Source: Calditrichia bacterium
GTDB taxonomy: Bacteria; Calditrichota; Calditrichia; RBG-13-44-9; J075
Length of the DNA stretch: 64,000 bases
Direction: 5' to 3'
Assembly: GCA_028284445.1 (NCBI GenBank)
Contig: JANQRS010000069.1
Coordinates: 81,123 to 145,122 of the forward strand
Positions 55,778 to 63,805 of this stretch are shown here, in pieces (the stretch's first letter is position 1; each line of letters starts with the position of its first letter). The position numbers were made by a program, and so were the translations under genes. The notes below the pieces were generated by a model. That model had not been told where the DNA came from and ran no database searches. It saw only the letters and a program-made list of their open reading frames with translations.

Positions 55778-57297
55778 AAAATCTAACCATTTTGCTGATT
55801 AGTCTTTTCCTCGGGACGATGTTTGCCCAGGAAGCCATTATGGGAACCGAAGCCCAGCGCGCTGCCGGGAAAGTAATTTATGATGCCCAATGTTCGCAGT
55901 GTCACGGCTATGATGGTGACGCGAAGAGCGTTGGCAACGATTATCTCCGTCCTGCACCCCGTGCGTTCACATCCGGCACTTTTAAATTCCGTACCACCGA
56001 AAGTGGCGAATTACCGACGCACGAGGATTTGAAGGCCAGTATTCGCGACGGAATGCCCTATACCAGCATGCCGGCCTGGCCGCAATTCAGCGATAAAGAA
56101 CTGGATAACCTCGCATACTATATCAAGACATTTTCAGAAGATTTTATTGATTATGGCGACGTAAAACCGATTGATATGCCTTCTGCACCATCTTTTAGTG
56201 AGGCCAGTGCAGAGCGTGGTCGAGTGGTCTATGAAGAGAATCAGTGCCTGGACTGTCATGGTAATCTGGGACGCGGCGACGGTCCGTCAGCACCGACGCT
56301 GGTTGATAAATGGGATCAACCGATCCGCGCTGCAGATTTGACCAAGCGCTGGACCTGGCGAGGCGGGGCTACACGTGAAGACATTTATCAAACATTTGTA
56401 ACCGGTCTTGATGGATCCCCGATGCCCTCTTATAATATCCAGCCTCCGGAAGATCAGTGGGCGCTCGTAGACTATGTTTATTCCCTTGGTGCGTCAGACG
56501 AAGCGGATTATGCAACGGTTCTCGCAGCCACGCTGGTGGAAGGCGATTTCGATATTTCCCAGGGACCGGCCATCTTCGACAACGTGCCGGTTGCCATGTT
56601 CGCGGTTGCCGGGCAGGTTATTGAACCCGGTCGTGCCCATTATCCGGGCGTTAACTCCATCAACGCCCAGGTGATTATCAATGAAACCGATATCGCAATA
56701 ATGCTGACCTGGCATGATATGACCGCTGAAACAGAAGGTGTCAACGGACCCAATATGCAGGTACCGGATGACGACGTATTGAACGAGCCAATTGAGGCGC
56801 TTATTTCCGATGCTGTTGGCGTTATTTTTCCCTCCGAACCTACCGTTGGCGCTGAAAAACCCTATTTCATGATGGGAGACAAGTCCAATTCCGTTGACCT
56901 CTGGTTTGCTGATCTCGCTTCATCCGATTGCGATCTCTATGTTGGTAAAGGCACCGGTAGCATCGTTCAGGCTGAGTCCGATATTCGCATCGCCAGTAGT
57001 TTTGAAGATGGTAAATGGACGGTGTTGTTGCAGCGCAGCCTGGCATCTGAGAATGGTATTTCCTTCACGCCCGGCACCTTTACGCCAATTGCCTTTTCTG
57101 TTTGGGATGGCTGGAATAAGGAGCGCGGCAATAAACGCGGATTAACCTCCTGGTATAATATGTATGTGCCGCCGCTGGAGCAGGTATCGCCGGTTGGCCC
57201 AATGATGCAGTATGCGTTGCTGACACTGCTTGCGCAACTTGCGCTTGTCGCCTACTTCCGAATCAAATATAGGAAGAAGGAAGAAGAGGTAGCTTGA
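55774..57297 (+). CDS. Dihaem cytochrome c fused to an ethylbenzene-dehydrogenase-like haem b domain
   Basis: 507 residues. After a signal peptide come two cytochrome c domains, CSQCH (40-44) and CLDCH (158-162). Residues ~250-465 form a beta-sandwich that resembles the haem b gamma-subunit of type II DMSO-reductase enzymes, ending in FTPIAFSVWDGWNKERGNKR and SWYNMYV. A C-terminal TM helix (MMQYALLTLLAQLALVAYF) anchors it. It starts at a TTG with AGGAGG seven bases upstream. No molybdenum subunit is present, so the haem b module seems to have been recruited as an electron relay. It completes the oxidase operon. Confidence 0.88.
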   Translation: MKNLTILLISLFLGTMFAQEAIMGTEAQRAAGKVIYDAQCSQCHGYDGDAKSVGNDYLRPAPRAFTSGTFKFRTTESGELPTHEDLKASIRDGMPYTSMPAWPQFSDKELDNLAYYIKTFSEDFIDYGDVKPIDMPSAPSFSEASAERGRVVYEENQCLDCHGNLGRGDGPSAPTLVDKWDQPIRAADLTKRWTWRGGATREDIYQTFVTGLDGSPMPSYNIQPPEDQWALVDYVYSLGASDEADYATVLAATLVEGDFDISQGPAIFDNVPVAMFAVAGQVIEPGRAHYPGVNSINAQVIINETDIAIMLTWHDMTAETEGVNGPNMQVPDDDVLNEPIEALISDAVGVIFPSEPTVGAEKPYFMMGDKSNSVDLWFADLASSDCDLYVGKGTGSIVQAESDIRIASSFEDGKWTVLLQRSLASENGISFTPGTFTPIAFSVWDGWNKERGNKRGLTSWYNMYVPPLEQVSPVGPMMQYALLTLLAQLALVAYFRIKYRKKEEEVA

Positions 57298-57469
57298 CGA
57301 CGAACTAATTGTTGATCTAAAAGAATATTGAATGGGGATTTCGGGTGTGGCGCCGTTCTCCTCCTCGTGCGGGAACAATCTGCATCTCATCCGGTTGGTG
57401 CCGTATTCGAAACTCCTTGTTCGATATTCGATTTGAAATATTTTCTTATTTCTCATACATGGAATGTTG

Positions 57470-58711
57470 ATGAATTCTATAAATACCCACAAGCCGTCTC
57501 TCATTTCCTGGAATCTCACAAAGAAGTGTAATCTCCGCTGTCCCCACTGCTACATGGAAGCTGGCCGAAAAGCCGGCTACGAACTCTCTACCGAAGAATG
57601 TCTGAACCTGATTCCCGAAATGAAAGCCCTCGGCACCGAAATGCTGATCCTCACCGGCGGCGAACCGCTGATGCGTAAGGACATTTTTGATATCGCTCAA
57701 ACTGCATCGAGCATGGGGATGTGGGTGGTAATGGGAACAAATGGCGTTCTTCTGAACGAAAATGTGGCCCACAAGATGATCGAATGCGGGGTGAAGGGCG
57801 TTGCGATCAGCATCGATTCGATTGACCCTGAAAAACATAACAGCTTTCGCGGCGGACCGAATAGTTGGGCATATTCGGTGAATGCGCTGAAAGTTTGCCG
57901 GGAAGTGGGATTGCAGGTGGTGGTCCAGACAACGGTCATGGAGTCCAATTACCAGGAAATCGATGAACTCATTGATTTTACCCGCGATCTCGGCGCGTGG
58001 TCATTCAATCTCTATTTTATGGTGCAAACCGGCCGCGGGGAAGACATGCAGGAATTGTCACCGGTGCAAACTCACGAAATGTTATCGCGCCTGGTTGATG
58101 TGCAGGACAGCTATCGCCCGATGCTGGTTCGCTCCAAATGTGCACCGCAGTTCAAGCAGATTTCTTACGAAAAAGGACTCGGTGGACTGGAAAGCGGTGG
58201 TTGTATGGCCGGCACCGAATATTGCCGCATTACGCCGGAAGGCAACGTCACGCCTTGTCCATATATGACTGTTGTCGCTGGCAACGTGCTCGAGCAATCG
58301 TTTACAGAAATTTGGAATACCTCGCCGGTTCTTACCGAGCTTCGCGATCCTCAGCAGCTAAAAGGGCGCTGCGGTGCATGCGAATTCAAGGAGCTTTGCG
58401 GTGGATGCCGCTGCCGGTCGTATGCACACTTTGGCGATTACCTGCAGGAAGATCCGGCTTGTCTCTATCAGCCAACCGGTAAAGAACTGGCAATTGAAGA
58501 ATTTGTCTGGAGCGAGGATGCCCGCGCGCGGCTTGAGCGGATTCCGATCAAGTTTATCCGCAATAAAGTCCAAAAAGGTGTGGAGACATTTGCGCAGCGG
58601 AAAGGTGTTCACCTGATCACCGCGGAAGTATTGGAAGCGGGTTTGCAGGGCTCCGGGCGTACTGAAATGTTTGAGAAGATGCCCGGTTTTGTGAAGGAAA
58701 AATTGGGGTAA
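57470..58711 (+). CDS. Radical SAM/SPASM protein with C-terminal PCP_red-like domain
   Basis: About 413 residues. The radical SAM cluster motif is Cys20-x3-Cys24-x2-Cys27 (CNLRCPHC), followed by LILTGGEPLMRKD. A SPASM region holds further Cys pairs (GGCMAG, TPCPYM, GRCGACEFKELCGGCRC) that would bind auxiliary Fe-S clusters. This is the build of NirJ, AhbC and AhbD, which modify haem d1 or haem precursors. The last ~65 residues, starting at Trp347 (WSEDARARLERIPIKFIRNK), match the small PCP_red domain of BchB. The start (57470 or two codons earlier) is uncertain. It lies 170 bases after the oxidase operon in the same direction. Confidence 0.88.
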   Translation: MNSINTHKPSLISWNLTKKCNLRCPHCYMEAGRKAGYELSTEECLNLIPEMKALGTEMLILTGGEPLMRKDIFDIAQTASSMGMWVVMGTNGVLLNENVAHKMIECGVKGVAISIDSIDPEKHNSFRGGPNSWAYSVNALKVCREVGLQVVVQTTVMESNYQEIDELIDFTRDLGAWSFNLYFMVQTGRGEDMQELSPVQTHEMLSRLVDVQDSYRPMLVRSKCAPQFKQISYEKGLGGLESGGCMAGTEYCRITPEGNVTPCPYMTVVAGNVLEQSFTEIWNTSPVLTELRDPQQLKGRCGACEFKELCGGCRCRSYAHFGDYLQEDPACLYQPTGKELAIEEFVWSEDARARLERIPIKFIRNKVQKGVETFAQRKGVHLITAEVLEAGLQGSGRTEMFEKMPGFVKEKLG

Positions 58712-58720
58712 TATGAACAT

Positions 58721-58766
58721 CACATCCCCCTGTTTCCCCCTTCGAAGGGGGAAACAGGGGGATGTG
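58721..58766. repeat. Perfect 46-nt palindromic repeat, TTCGAA class
   Basis: Arms CACATCCCCCTGTTTC then CCCCTT to the centre, without mismatch. It sits between two co-directional genes and supplies the false N-terminal extension of the next open frame. Confidence 0.97.
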
Positions 58767-58799
58767 GTAAGTACGCATAACCAACGGAATTCTGTGGCA

Positions 58800-59315
58800 A
58801 TGTATTTGGAGCTAACAAAAGACCAACAGGAAATTCGTGACCGGGTCGTCGATTTCCTGCTGCTGTTTTCGTCGGAAAAGTGCCGGAAGGCGTTGGCAAT
58901 GACGATGCCTGCGGAGCGTGTTGCCTACGAGCTCGCACGGATTTGGTTTGAGCAGATTTATACCCCAAGCATTCGCTACCTGGATTCATTGAAGGGCGAT
59001 TTTTCTGAGCAAGCCGTTGTGGAATTTGAGGAAGCTTTTGACGTGGAAGAGCTGATTACGATGGAGCGTTTTCATCGCTTTTTTGAGCTGCGTTTTGATA
59101 TGATTGCCAGCCGGGTCAAGGCTTCCGGTGAATTTCCGCAAACTGAATCCTGGCAAAACATCATCAAGGATGCCGGGTATTTGCTGGAAGAACTGATTCC
59201 ACGAGCAGCAGATCGCAAGGCACGCTTGGAGAAGATCTTGAAAGAAAAGCTGCAGATCTATGCGAAGATAGATGGCGGCGAGATGCCGGGGTTAGAGAGT
59301 GGTGTGCAACCTTGA
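58800..59315 (+). CDS. Helical protein of unknown function in the PCP_red cluster
   Basis: About 171 residues, soluble, predicted mostly alpha-helical (LELTKDQQEIRDRVVDFLLL; ELARIWFEQIYTPSIRYLDS; LEELIPRAADRKARLEKILK). No signal peptide, TM or cysteine motif. I do not recognise a family. The open frame extends upstream to 58713, but those codons lie in the palindrome, so the ATG at 58800 is the likelier start. Confidence 0.7.
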   Translation: MYLELTKDQQEIRDRVVDFLLLFSSEKCRKALAMTMPAERVAYELARIWFEQIYTPSIRYLDSLKGDFSEQAVVEFEEAFDVEELITMERFHRFFELRFDMIASRVKASGEFPQTESWQNIIKDAGYLLEELIPRAADRKARLEKILKEKLQIYAKIDGGEMPGLESGVQP

Positions 59316-59325
59316 TTTGAACCTG

Positions 59326-59375
59326 ATTCATCCCCCCTGTATGTCCCCCGGGGGGGACATACAGGGGGGATGAAT
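59326..59375. repeat. 50-nt palindromic repeat, CCCGGG class
   Basis: Arms ATTCATCCCCCCTGTATGTC and its complement around a CCCCC-GG-GGGGG centre, with two unpaired bases. It ends 20 bases before the next start codon. Confidence 0.95.
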
Positions 59376-59395
59376 GACAACCAATATAGTGTTTT

Positions 59396-59770
59396 ATGAA
59401 CTCACTACCACTAAAAAAGTCAGACTGGAACGAGATTGAATACGTCGGCTGGAAGGAATTCCGCAAGATGGCCCCGTCGATTTTGCAGTTGGAAGTGACG
59501 CGTCTTGGGCGCATGCTGCGGGACTATGATCTGGAATTGGAAGTCCACAATGCTTTTGTAAAGGGCCGCTACGAATTAAAGAAATTCGTTGAAGAATTAC
59601 CCGGTATTGAGGACAAGAAAATAGCCCGGGAATCGATCGAACCCTTGGGAAATGCCATTATGGCCGTCTCGATTGAGCATGAATCGATTCAGGGAGACGT
59701 GGCGGAGATTCAAGCCTACATCCTGGATCGCTTAAACGATGTATATGATCGCATACAATTGGTATACTGA
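59396..59770 (+). CDS. Small helical protein of unknown function in the PCP_red cluster
   Basis: 124 residues, charged and predicted helical throughout (EVTRLGRMLRDYDLELEVHN; EHESIQGDVAEIQAYILDRL). No ribosome site is clear in front of the ATG, which directly follows the palindrome. No family recognised. It is 38 bases upstream of the Usp gene and probably cotranscribed with it. Confidence 0.65.
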   Translation: MNSLPLKKSDWNEIEYVGWKEFRKMAPSILQLEVTRLGRMLRDYDLELEVHNAFVKGRYELKKFVEELPGIEDKKIARESIEPLGNAIMAVSIEHESIQGDVAEIQAYILDRLNDVYDRIQLVY

Positions 59771-59808
59771 TATAAGGGCGCTGTCGCCCGTCATACAGGA
59801 GGAGCCCG

Positions 59809-61749
59809 ATGTTCAAGAAAGTATATGTGCCGGTTGATAACTCTGATCATTCGATGCGTAGTATCGAAATGGGACTGGAGTTTGGCAAGATGTTCAACTG
59901 CGAGTTGGTGGGATGTCACGCCTATGCGGCAAAAATGCACGATATCCGCTTCAAGCAGATGGAATTTACCCTGCCGGAAGAATACCAGGTTGAGAACGAA
60001 CTGGAAAAGCAGCGCAATATCCATGATACCCTGATCACCATGGGGCTGGAATTGATCTCCGATTCATATCTGGACGTGATGAAGAAGCGCTGTATGATTG
60101 ACAACGTGCCCTTCGAGCAGAAGATGATGGATGGCAAGAACTACAAGGTCCTTGTCAACGACATCAACGAAAGTGACTATGATCTGGTCATTATGGGCGC
60201 ACTTGGCTTGGGTGCTGTTCGGGATAGCGTGATTGGTAGTGTCACAGAACGCGTTGTGCGTAGAACGACAACCGATTTGCTGATCATGAAGAATACCGAT
60301 CCGATTGAGCAACAGCTTTCTGCCGAGACAACCGACGAAGTCCGCAATGAAACCGGCAGCGGTGGGAATATTATTGTCGGTGTTGACGGCAGCCCGGAAT
60401 CATTCGCCGGCCTGAAAACTGCCATTGAGCTAGGCAAGAAGCTGAACAAGGAAGTGGAAGCAATCGCGGTATACGATCCGTATTTGCATTATACAATGTT
60501 CAACAGTATCGCCAACGTGCTGACCGAGAAGGCTTCTAAGGTGTTCAAATTCAAGGAGCAGGAGCAGCTGCATGAGGAAGTGATTGATACCGGCCTGGCA
60601 AAGATCTATCAATCGCACCTGGAAGTTGCGCGGAAAATTGCGCTCGACCATGATGTGAATCTCAAGATCACCTTACTCGATGGCAAAGCATTCGAGAAGA
60701 TCCTGCAATATGTGCGTCGCGAGCGTCCCTGGCTGCTGGTTCTTGGCCGCATTGGCGTTCACAGCGATGAGGACATGGATGTTGGCAGCAATACTGAGAA
60801 TCTGCTGCGCAAGGTGCCCTGCAATGTACTGCTTTCCAGCAAGCGTTTTGTACCGCAAATTGACGTCACTGCCGAAGAAACCATGACCTGGACTGAGGAA
60901 GCAACCGCTCTCCTGAATACGGCACCGGAAGGTGTTCGCGGCATTGCCCGTACGACCATTCATCGCTACGCGATGGAGCGTGGGCATTCCATTATCAGCC
61001 GTAAAATTATCGAACGAGCGATGGCGCCAATCCTGCCGCCGGCAGCAATGAAGGCCATGGGCATCATCGCTGAAGAAGTGGCAATTCAAAAAATTGCCGA
61101 TACGGAATCAGATACCTTTATCTGTAAAGAATGCGGCTATGCGTCGCGTGATATCCTGCCCGTACAATGTCCGGTTTGCAGCTCCAAGTCGGAGATCTTC
61201 GAGAAACTCGATAAACAAGCCATCGAAGAATTGGCGCCCGATGAAGGTGAGATCGAAGAAGAAACCGCATTTGATAATGTAAAAGTGAAATGGACCAGTC
61301 AGGCGAAGGCGGCCTTGCGCGAAGTGCCATCGGGGTACATGCGTCGCCGCGCCAAAGCGCAGATTGAAAAGAGTGCGCGGGTCCGTAAAATTCCGACAAT
61401 TACCAGAGATTTGGTGCTGGATGTTGTTGGCGAAACCATTGAAGATACACAAAACCTGGAAGGACGGGGCCGTTTGCAAAAAACACCAAGTCGTGAATCA
61501 CAGGAAACGATTAAAGATGGCGACTTCTCCTGGACGGTAGAAGCGATGACGCGTTTGAAAAGAGTGCCGGAAGGCTTCATGCGCGATGGCACCAAAGCGC
61601 GTATGGAAGATGCTGCTCGCAAGCACAAAACAGATTTGATTACCATCGAAATTGCTGAAGAGGGCATCAAGGAAGGCCTGAAAATGATGGAAGAAATGCT
61701 TGCCAAACAGGCCGCTGAAGGAAAAAACGGCGGCGGCGAGAAACACTAA
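59809..61749 (+). CDS. Double universal-stress protein with three PCP_red-like domains and a zinc ribbon
   Basis: 646 residues. Usp domain 1 (about 1-165) ends in MGALGLGAVRDSVIGSVTER, the ATP-type glycine signature. Usp domain 2 (about 185-350) begins IIVGVDGSPES and has GRIGVHSDEDMDVGSNTENL. Three PCP_red-like modules follow, each opening with a Trp (W361, W495, W575), as in MTWTEEATALLNTAPEGVRG and FSWTVEAMTRLKRVPEGFMR. Between the first two lies a rubredoxin-type zinc ribbon: Cys439-x2-Cys442-x11-Cys454-x2-Cys457. AGGAGG-type site before the ATG. Soluble and cytoplasmic by sequence. I know of no characterised protein with this layout. Confidence 0.88.
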   Translation: MFKKVYVPVDNSDHSMRSIEMGLEFGKMFNCELVGCHAYAAKMHDIRFKQMEFTLPEEYQVENELEKQRNIHDTLITMGLELISDSYLDVMKKRCMIDNVPFEQKMMDGKNYKVLVNDINESDYDLVIMGALGLGAVRDSVIGSVTERVVRRTTTDLLIMKNTDPIEQQLSAETTDEVRNETGSGGNIIVGVDGSPESFAGLKTAIELGKKLNKEVEAIAVYDPYLHYTMFNSIANVLTEKASKVFKFKEQEQLHEEVIDTGLAKIYQSHLEVARKIALDHDVNLKITLLDGKAFEKILQYVRRERPWLLVLGRIGVHSDEDMDVGSNTENLLRKVPCNVLLSSKRFVPQIDVTAEETMTWTEEATALLNTAPEGVRGIARTTIHRYAMERGHSIISRKIIERAMAPILPPAAMKAMGIIAEEVAIQKIADTESDTFICKECGYASRDILPVQCPVCSSKSEIFEKLDKQAIEELAPDEGEIEEETAFDNVKVKWTSQAKAALREVPSGYMRRRAKAQIEKSARVRKIPTITRDLVLDVVGETIEDTQNLEGRGRLQKTPSRESQETIKDGDFSWTVEAMTRLKRVPEGFMRDGTKARMEDAARKHKTDLITIEIAEEGIKEGLKMMEEMLAKQAAEGKNGGGEKH

Positions 61750-61787
61750 TTAACTTTAGTTAATCGGCGAGTTGAAGAAGGCGATGT

Positions 61788-62672
61788 ATGAAAACGTATA
61801 AGGATATAGTAGGAGACGGTGGTTCGGACATGGTTGGCCAGATCACCGAACAGGCCGGACGCGTTCAGCAGCGAATGGCGACCGTCAAGCATATTGTTGC
61901 TATCATGAGCGGCAAAGGCGGCGTTGGTAAATCGTCTCTGACCGTTAACCTGGCAGCGGCGATGGCGGATCGCGGGATGCAGGTCGGCATTCTTGACGCA
62001 GACATCAATGGCGCGTCGGTTGCCCGCATGACCGGTGCCGGTGGACATCAGATGGCCGGCGGTGAAACCGGCATCAAACCGGCGACCGGACATCATGGCG
62101 TGAAAGTGATGTCGATTGACTTGTGGCTGGATGAAGCCGGTAGCCCGGTGGTGTGGGATGCACCCACTCAAAAAGATGCCTTTACCTGGCGGGGAATGGT
62201 GGAAGCAGCAACCCTGCGTGAATTCATCTCCGATACCGAGTGGGGTGAACTCGACTACCTGTTCATCGACCTGCCGCCAGGCACCGATAAGCTTCCGAAT
62301 ATGGTTGACCTGCTGCCGCAGCTTTCCGGCACGGTGATTGTGACGATTCCGTCCGCGGTTTCGCAGTTCGTGGTCGGCAAGTCGATACGCATGGCCACAG
62401 AACTACTGCAGACCCCGGTAATCGGCCTTGTCGAAAATATGTCGGCCTATGTCTGCGAAAAATGTGGTAAGGAAGAAGCACTCTTTCCCAGTGGCCATGT
62501 AGCTAAGCTGGCAGAAACCCATCAGGTGCCTTATCTGGGCAAGATTCCTTTTGATCCGCGAATTGCAATGGCTGCTGACAATGCCAGGGCATTTGTTACC
62601 GAACATAAGGAGACGCCAGCTGCAAAGGCGTTACTGAATCTGGCGGAACGGATAGGCGATTTTGTCAGCTAG
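61788..62672 (+). CDS. Mrp/NBP35-family Fe-S carrier ATPase
   Basis: 294 residues. The deviant Walker A GKGGVGKSSLTVNL, DADINGASVARM, Walker B LFIDLPPGTDK, and the C-terminal cluster-binding pair CEKCG (CxxC) define the Mrp/ApbC group, which carries and transfers [4Fe-4S] clusters. A GAAGAAGG site lies six bases upstream. It is 38 bases after the Usp gene and 102 bases before the zinc-ribbon gene. In this neighbourhood it may load clusters into the radical SAM protein. Confidence 0.93.
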   Translation: MKTYKDIVGDGGSDMVGQITEQAGRVQQRMATVKHIVAIMSGKGGVGKSSLTVNLAAAMADRGMQVGILDADINGASVARMTGAGGHQMAGGETGIKPATGHHGVKVMSIDLWLDEAGSPVVWDAPTQKDAFTWRGMVEAATLREFISDTEWGELDYLFIDLPPGTDKLPNMVDLLPQLSGTVIVTIPSAVSQFVVGKSIRMATELLQTPVIGLVENMSAYVCEKCGKEEALFPSGHVAKLAETHQVPYLGKIPFDPRIAMAADNARAFVTEHKETPAAKALLNLAERIGDFVS

Positions 62673-62680
62673 GTAGTAAT

Positions 62681-62723
62681 GTCTGCCCTCTATCTCCCCC
62701 CCAAGGGGAGATAGAGGGCGGAC
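62681..62723. repeat. Palindromic repeat, CCCGGG class (near-perfect)
   Basis: Arms GTCTGCCCTCTATCTCCCC / GGGGAGATAGAGGGCGGAC with one mismatch and a CCCAA centre. It lies between the Mrp and zinc-ribbon genes. Confidence 0.93.
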
Positions 62724-62774
62724 ACTTGATATTTGACGAACGACGTTGGCGAAAATATACAACCCGGAGGACAT

Positions 62775-63290
62775 ATGAAATTTCTATGCATAGAATGCGA
62801 TGAAGCAATGAAGCTGACCGAAACCCGCGGGCCGGATGAAGGCTCGATGACCGTAATTTTCGGTTGCCCGAGCTGTGGCCGCGATATTGCCATGCTTACC
62901 AACGCTATGGAAACCCAAATGGTTCGTGCATTGGATGTGAAAATCGGCGGTTCCTCTGTACCAGCTGAACCAATGGCGATGGTGAAGAATACCCTGCGCG
63001 ATCAGCGTGATAATGCACCTATGGCTCAGGCAATGCCTGCAGGAAAACCAAAGAGCGGTGGTTCCAAATGCCCTTTTACCGGGATGATTACCGAGGCCGA
63101 AGAAGCAAAGCAGAGCGGCATGCAGTGGACCGAGGAAGCGGAACAGCGTCTCGAGAATATCCCCCCGATGGTTCGTATGATGGTTCGCAAAAGTATTGAG
63201 CAGCAGGCGGAGGAAAAAGGCTATACTGTCATCGACGCCGCGGTCATGGATGAAGTTAAAGGCAAAATCGGCATGATGTACGGCGGATAG
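62775..63290 (+). CDS. Zinc-ribbon protein with C-terminal PCP_red-like domain
   Basis: About 171 residues. Two N-terminal CxxC pairs, Cys5/Cys8 (CIEC) and Cys31/Cys34 (CPSCG), form a zinc ribbon or Fe-S site. A flexible Gly/Ala/Met-rich middle contains SKCPFTGM. The last ~54 residues, from Trp118 (MQWTEEAEQRLENIPPMVRM), are a PCP_red-like domain matching those of the Usp and radical SAM proteins. I take the ATG at 62775 with GGAGG upstream over an earlier start at 62733. Function unknown; it probably works with those two proteins. Confidence 0.85.
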   Translation: MKFLCIECDEAMKLTETRGPDEGSMTVIFGCPSCGRDIAMLTNAMETQMVRALDVKIGGSSVPAEPMAMVKNTLRDQRDNAPMAQAMPAGKPKSGGSKCPFTGMITEAEEAKQSGMQWTEEAEQRLENIPPMVRMMVRKSIEQQAEEKGYTVIDAAVMDEVKGKIGMMYGG

Positions 63291-63300
63291 GGAATAACGC

Positions 63301-63804
63301 TTGCTCCTCTTCCGCACACTGGTATTATGGGTCCATCTTGGCGCCATCATTGTTTGGATTGGCGGTATTTTCTATACCGCCATAGTGGTCGGCCCAACCC
63401 TCAAATCCTCAATTCCATCACCACACAATTATGCACAGCTCCTTTGGCGCTTCGAAAAGCGCTTCCGGCGCTTCAACATGGAGCTGATCATCTTTATCCT
63501 GCTCTCCGGGATTTTCAACCTCATCAACAGCGGCTGGACAACTGGGTTCAATTTTAGCGGTACTTATATGACGCTCGTTGCTGTCAAGGCCGTGCTATTT
63601 GTGGGCATTGTTGCGCTTCAGCATGTTTATGGAAATCGCTTCCTGCCGCAAATTGTAGAAATGACCGAGGGCTTTGAAAGCGACTTTTCACTCCTGCCGG
63701 ATGATTTTACCATTCTTCGCAAGAAGATAATGCAGTTGCTTGGCGCCAGCACGGTGATGTCGCTGGTGGCTTTGTTTATCGGATTGTATTTGAGGTATGT
63801 GTGA
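63301..63804 (+). CDS. Four-TM CopD-like membrane protein
   Basis: 167 residues with four TM helices. The first reads TLVLWVHLGAIIVWIGGIFY, with a mid-helix His; the third to fourth region has ALQHVYGNRFLP. The pattern resembles the CopD/HemJ-like four-helix family, some of which bind haem or copper. It starts at a TTG 10 bases after the zinc-ribbon gene, with AGGGA upstream. In this cluster it could be a haem-handling or electron-transfer membrane component (inference). Confidence 0.72.
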   Translation: MLLFRTLVLWVHLGAIIVWIGGIFYTAIVVGPTLKSSIPSPHNYAQLLWRFEKRFRRFNMELIIFILLSGIFNLINSGWTTGFNFSGTYMTLVAVKAVLFVGIVALQHVYGNRFLPQIVEMTEGFESDFSLLPDDFTILRKKIMQLLGASTVMSLVALFIGLYLRYV

Positions 63805-63805
63805 G

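Noticed and set aside
58713..58799. N-terminal extension of the helical protein gene
   Set aside because: Those codons lie in the palindromic repeat; a start at 58800 is more plausible.
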